From Cyanobacteriota bacterium (lineage in GTDB: Bacteria; Cyanobacteriota; Cyanobacteriia; Leptolyngbyales; Leptolyngbyaceae), in contig JAIXVO010000292.1 of NCBI GenBank assembly GCA_027482985.1, positions 1 through 16,831 on the forward strand: a DNA stretch of 16,831 nt. The letters run 5' to 3'. A program made the translations under genes and the position numbers. Position 1 is the first letter of the stretch; the number at the start of each line of letters is the position of its first letter. Under the pieces are notes generated by a model. It ran no database searches, was not told the DNA's origin, and was given only the letters and a program-made list of their open reading frames with translations. Of this stretch, positions 13,865-16,831 are shown piece after piece.

Positions 13865-15620
13865 AATCCTGAAACACCTGAATACTGCCCGAATAACTGG
13901 CGACCCAGACTTGATGGGTGTCGTCATCATAGGTGACCCCGATCGGGGCGGAATTGACGGCAACATTTTGAACAACTTGCATGTCGGCGGTGCGAACTTT
14001 GCTGACGGTATCAGAGTCGTAATTGACCACATACAGGAACTCGCCATTCCCCGAGATCGCCATACTGCGAGGGGCATTCCCAGTTGCGACCTTACGGACA
14101 ACGGTGCGCGTTTTTAAGTCGATTTTGGCGACCTGATTTTCGCCATTCAGGGTGGCATAGAGAAATTGACCCGCTGGATCGATGTTGAGATGGCGGGGGG
14201 AATGACCGACAGCCCGCAGCCAATCGACGGAGAAGTCTTTGAGGTTGACGATCGCGATGTCGTAGGAACCCATGATCGCGACGTAAGCCGTTTGGGATGC
14301 GCGATCGACGGCGATGCCACGGGGATAGGGACCGAGTTGAATCCGGCGAATTTCCTTATTTTGCACCGGATCGACCACACTCAAATCCCAACTGCACCAG
14401 TTACTCACCAACACATATTGATTGTTGGGCGTCGTCTCCACATATTTCGGGACGGCTCCCACCTGGATTACTTTGTCAATGCCCAGGTTTTTGGTGCCAA
14501 TGCGGTAGAGAAAGCTGGGATCGAGATTTTGCGACGGGCTGCAATCATCATCTGCCGAACTACTAAAGCCCGCCCCGTACATTTGGTAATTTGACACCCA
14601 GGCCGTATCCCCATTGGGACTGAACGCCGCTTCAACGGGTGCGCCCTGCTGCGTCCCGGCGTACTGAGGATAGCCGTAGTCCGCAAGTTTCACCTGGTCG
14701 GGAATGGTTTTGACGAGGTTGTACTGGCGATCGTAGACATTGATCGTGTGGCTATACATCATGTTTTGGGCAAAGAATAAGCCCTTACCCGAATGCACCA
14801 CCGATTTGGGCGAAAGTCCCCCCGTGATGGTTTTCACCAAGTCCATCCCACCCTCACTCAGCTTGACCCGAATCACATGGCGTAAATGCCCTTCGTATTC
14901 AGTGATCTTGTCCTGCGCCTGCGCATAATCCGGTGCGGTTTTAGGAATTGTCCCTAGCGTCGCGATCGCCTGTTCCCATTGCGTTGCCGCTTTTTGCCAA
15001 GCTTGCCGATTTTGAGCCGCTTTGCCCGTTTGATAGGCCGCTTGTCCTTGCGTCATGGCTTTCGCCAATGGGTCGGCAGTGGGGGCCGCACTGGGGCGAT
15101 CGCTGCCAGCCGCGAGGGATTGACTGAGGGGACGAGCGGGTCCCAAAAACCGCGCCCAGATCATGCCACTACTGATCAAAAAGATGGCAGGCACACTCAG
15201 CAACAAGGCCAGCGTCACCGGACTCAGTTGTTTCCAGAAGGGCGATCGCACCGCTGACGGCAGATCAGCCTTGGTCACCACATCCAACTCTGGGTTCAGC
15301 ACAAACGGATTCGCCGCCAGAACAGGCGGATCAAGCGGAATCCGTTCCACCCAAATCGGTGAAGTTTGCCCCACCAGCCGACTGTAAACCACCGCCGAAG
15401 ACAACCACGCCAACCCCAAGCGGGCTAACCCCCGGCGAATAAACTCAATCGATGGGGAGGGAGCTAGTAACCGCTCCGACTCCAGCAACACATGCAGATT
15501 CCCATCCCGAAACACGGCTCTTGCCGACACCCCGATCGCTTGCAAACTGGCATTCATCAGAGCCGCGATCGCCTCCGCGTCTCCCGCCTGAGCAAGCTGT
15601 AACAGATTTGACTGTGCCAT
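13863..15620 (-). CDS. Membrane-anchored YVTN-type beta-propeller protein
   Basis: About 585 residues, numbered here from GTG 15623; ATG 15620 is preferred, with GGTGAG upstream. Domain order: 1-100, a soluble domain opening LLQLAQAGDAEAIAALMN, common at the N-terminus of varied cyanobacterial proteins; one transmembrane helix at about 133-157; a helical TPR-like segment at 190-245; and from about 262 to the end a beta-propeller with repeated units of roughly 42 residues (VGAVPKYVETTPNNQYVLVS, LGPYPRGIAVDRASQTAYVA, VGHSPRHLNIDPAGQFLYAT, TGNAPRSMAISGNGEFLYVV), as in YVTN/lactonase-like proteins. The propeller is expected outside the cytoplasm and is likely a binding scaffold; no enzyme activity can be claimed. 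Monocistronic, convergent with psaJ. Confidence 0.85.
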   Translation of the reverse strand: MAQSNLLQLAQAGDAEAIAALMNASLQAIGVSARAVFRDGNLHVLLESERLLAPSPSIEFIRRGLARLGLAWLSSAVVYSRLVGQTSPIWVERIPLDPPVLAANPFVLNPELDVVTKADLPSAVRSPFWKQLSPVTLALLLSVPAIFLISSGMIWARFLGPARPLSQSLAAGSDRPSAAPTADPLAKAMTQGQAAYQTGKAAQNRQAWQKAATQWEQAIATLGTIPKTAPDYAQAQDKITEYEGHLRHVIRVKLSEGGMDLVKTITGGLSPKSVVHSGKGLFFAQNMMYSHTINVYDRQYNLVKTIPDQVKLADYGYPQYAGTQQGAPVEAAFSPNGDTAWVSNYQMYGAGFSSSADDDCSPSQNLDPSFLYRIGTKNLGIDKVIQVGAVPKYVETTPNNQYVLVSNWCSWDLSVVDPVQNKEIRRIQLGPYPRGIAVDRASQTAYVAIMGSYDIAIVNLKDFSVDWLRAVGHSPRHLNIDPAGQFLYATLNGENQVAKIDLKTRTVVRKVATGNAPRSMAISGNGEFLYVVNYDSDTVSKVRTADMQVVQNVAVNSAPIGVTYDDDTHQVWVASYSGSIQVFQD

Positions 15621-15670
15621 CACGCGATCTCACCGACACACTGAGGTTACGATAGCCGATCGCTTCCCGG

Positions 15671-15838
15671 ATGAAGCAATTATTTTGCCTACAATTCGTG
15701 ACTGCGGCGGGATTGGTTCTGCTACTTGTCGTGCTGGCTGATAACCTGGGCAGGCAAGATGCCCATCCCACCACCGTCTACAGATTTATGGCGCAGCCCC
15801 AGAATTGCCTTTTGGATGGGATTCGGGCTTCGACGTGA
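15671..15838 (+). CDS. Possible small membrane protein (55 aa)
   Basis: ATG 15671 opens a frame reading MKQLFCLQFVTAAGLVLLL then VVLADNLGRQD, a plausible signal anchor, and ends at TGA 15836. No ribosome site is visible. Its 3' third coincides with repeats (a GGGCA...TGCCC hairpin at 15748-15764 and the dispersed element at 15828), so the C-terminus is probably repeat-encoded. No family recognised; it may be chance. The rest of the 436-base spacer 15624-16059 holds no other supported gene. Confidence 0.25.
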   Translation: MKQLFCLQFVTAAGLVLLLVVLADNLGRQDAHPTTVYRFMAQPQNCLLDGIRAST

Positions 15839-15853
15839 GCGCTCAGCCGAACG
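15828..15853. repeat. Dispersed 26-bp palindromic element, inverted copy
   Basis: Exact reverse complement of 13739-13764, including TGAGCGCTCA, 2.1 kb away, on the other side of the propeller gene. Flanks differ, so the 26 bases are the conserved unit here. Confidence 0.9.
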
Positions 15854-16059
15854 GGAGCCACCCAAGCTGCGATGCCTGATTCTGACTAGAGACTCGTGCG
15901 ATCGCCAGCCTCTTGCGGACCTAGCAGTCTGCTGGAAGCGGGCAGATCGGCTAACACCCTCCCAGAATGCCGCCAGCCTCAAAATTCACCCCGTTCACCC
16001 TCCCCATTTCGAGTGGGGGATGTCAAGATGAAGCTGGAGAACAGAGTTTCCGAAACCCT

Positions 16060-16831
16060 ATGCCGGAATTGCCTGACTCGATCGCGCAGCACTATCACGA
16101 ACGCACGAAGTACGACCCTAAGACGATTTATACGAAAGGGCAAGCCTTGGACTGGAATCAACAGCCCACGCCCTTCAAAGAATATAAGATTGGTGCCTCG
16201 ATCGACCTCAAGCCTTACCTCACCGAGAATCCCGCCAAATTTGCTGATCAGCCGCAAAGCCAGTGGTGGCATCGGTTGTCCCAATTGCTGTTTTGCAGTT
16301 ATGGCCTCACTGGCATGATTCAAACTGGCGGCGAACCCCATTATCTGCGAGCCGCCCCCTCCGCTGGTGGACTCTACCCCGCCGAACTGTACCTGATTTC
16401 GCGCGGTACCCCCCTCCTCTCCGCCGGACTCTATAACTACAACGCCCGCACCCATTCCCTGATCAATTTTTGGGATAACGACGTTTGGCATAAATTACAA
16501 GTTGCCTGTTCCTGGCATCCCGTTCTGGAAAACACCCAGATGGCGCTCGTCGTGAGTGCGGTCTTTTTCCGCTCTGCTTGGCGTTACCACGATCGCGCTT
16601 ACCGCCGAATTTTTCTCGATACCGGACATCTATTAGGCAATATTGAACTGGCGGCAGCGATTAACGATTTTCGACCTCATTTGATTGGCAGCTTTATGGA
16701 TGAGGCCGTGAATCAGGCGTTATACCTGGACTCTGAACAGGAAGGCGCGATCGCCGTCATGCCCCTCGCCGACTTGCTGGAAGTGCGGCAGAATTTGCCC
16801 CTCACCAAAACGATTACCCCCCCCCCCCCCG
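16060..16831 (+). CDS. SagB/ThcOx-type dehydrogenase (nitroreductase fold), partial
   Basis: FMN-dependent nitroreductase-fold protein, 257 residues visible; the 3' end is outside the window. Seen: SIAQHYHERTKYDP at 7-20, a cyanobacterial SagB-type opening, then LRAAPSAGGLYPAELYLISR at 97-115 (the flavin-region hallmark SAGGLYPxELY), GLYNYNARTHSL at 123-134, and RIFLDTGHLLGNIELAAA at 183-200. Relatives oxidise azoline rings in peptide natural products, but cyanobacterial free-standing members have no settled role and no cyclodehydratase or precursor gene is visible here. Full members are usually about 500 residues, often with two nitroreductase halves. ATG 16060 lacks a clear ribosome site but no better start is in frame. 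The frame ends at a 14-C run. Confidence 0.85.
   Translation, partial: MPELPDSIAQHYHERTKYDPKTIYTKGQALDWNQQPTPFKEYKIGASIDLKPYLTENPAKFADQPQSQWWHRLSQLLFCSYGLTGMIQTGGEPHYLRAAPSAGGLYPAELYLISRGTPLLSAGLYNYNARTHSLINFWDNDVWHKLQVACSWHPVLENTQMALVVSAVFFRSAWRYHDRAYRRIFLDTGHLLGNIELAAAINDFRPHLIGSFMDEAVNQALYLDSEQEGAIAVMPLADLLEVRQNLPLTKTITPPPP
16817..16830. repeat. Homopolymer of 14 C inside the SagB-type gene
   Basis: Fourteen consecutive C at the last bases of the window give four prolines after T253. Such a run in a coding frame is prone to slippage and also to sequencing or assembly error at a contig edge. Confidence 0.9.

Noticed and set aside
15726..16031. 101-codon plus-strand frame in the spacer before the SagB-type gene
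   Set aside because: Overlaps repeat elements and shows no domain; the start is unsupported.

Overview
The window is a piece of a cyanobacterial chromosome. It carries photosystem I genes (psaF, psaJ) next to a divergent tsaD. It is also densely sprinkled with the cyanobacterial HIP1 octamer GCGATCGC (for example near 893, 3819, 4291 and 5469), and holds several families typical of cyanobacteria: Uma2 proteins, a GlgA2-like glycogen synthase and a SagB-type dehydrogenase. Genus and species cannot be fixed from the sequence alone. No rRNA, tRNA or CRISPR array was seen.

Layout. 1-3764 (+): a multi-repeat MscS-related membrane protein, glgA, then a 62-residue unrecognised protein. 3761-5516 (-): an osmoprotectant-type ABC permease with no partner genes in view, a perfect 32-bp palindrome in its leader, two gene remnants (Uma2 N-terminus, HsdM C-terminus) and a small secreted protein. 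5683-10014 (-): a tight four-gene block read in the order TM0106-type RecB-like nuclease, nucleoside/sugar ABC permease (NupP/YufP type), Uma2 protein with a coiled-coil tail, second ABC permease (NupQ/YufQ type). 10015-10421 holds a probable transposase remnant. 10422-11396 (+): an alpha/beta hydrolase whose C-terminus runs into heptamer repeats. 11527-12570 (-): tsaD, divergent from psaF-psaJ (+, 12738-13391), which ends in a strong hairpin terminator. 13392-13862: gene-free and repeat-rich. 13863-15620 (-): a membrane-anchored beta-propeller protein. 16060-16831 (+): the start of a SagB-type nitroreductase that runs off the window at a 14-C homopolymer.

How they may work together. tsaD makes the universal tRNA t6A modification; psaF and psaJ supply lumen-side and peripheral photosystem I subunits; glgA builds storage glycogen. 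The 5683-10014 block is the most system-like region: two predicted PD-(D/E)xK nucleases interleaved with both permease subunits of a nucleoside-type importer, with translational-coupling junctions. A nucleic-acid salvage link is possible, but Uma2 genes are mobile and multicopy in cyanobacteria, so chance insertion is an equally serious explanation. The ATPase and binding protein of this importer are not in the window.

A second theme is a family of purine/pyrimidine-biased spacers carrying degenerate GGAGTYR heptamers, found at nearly every gene boundary between 7380 and 13865. In one place they have extended a coding region.
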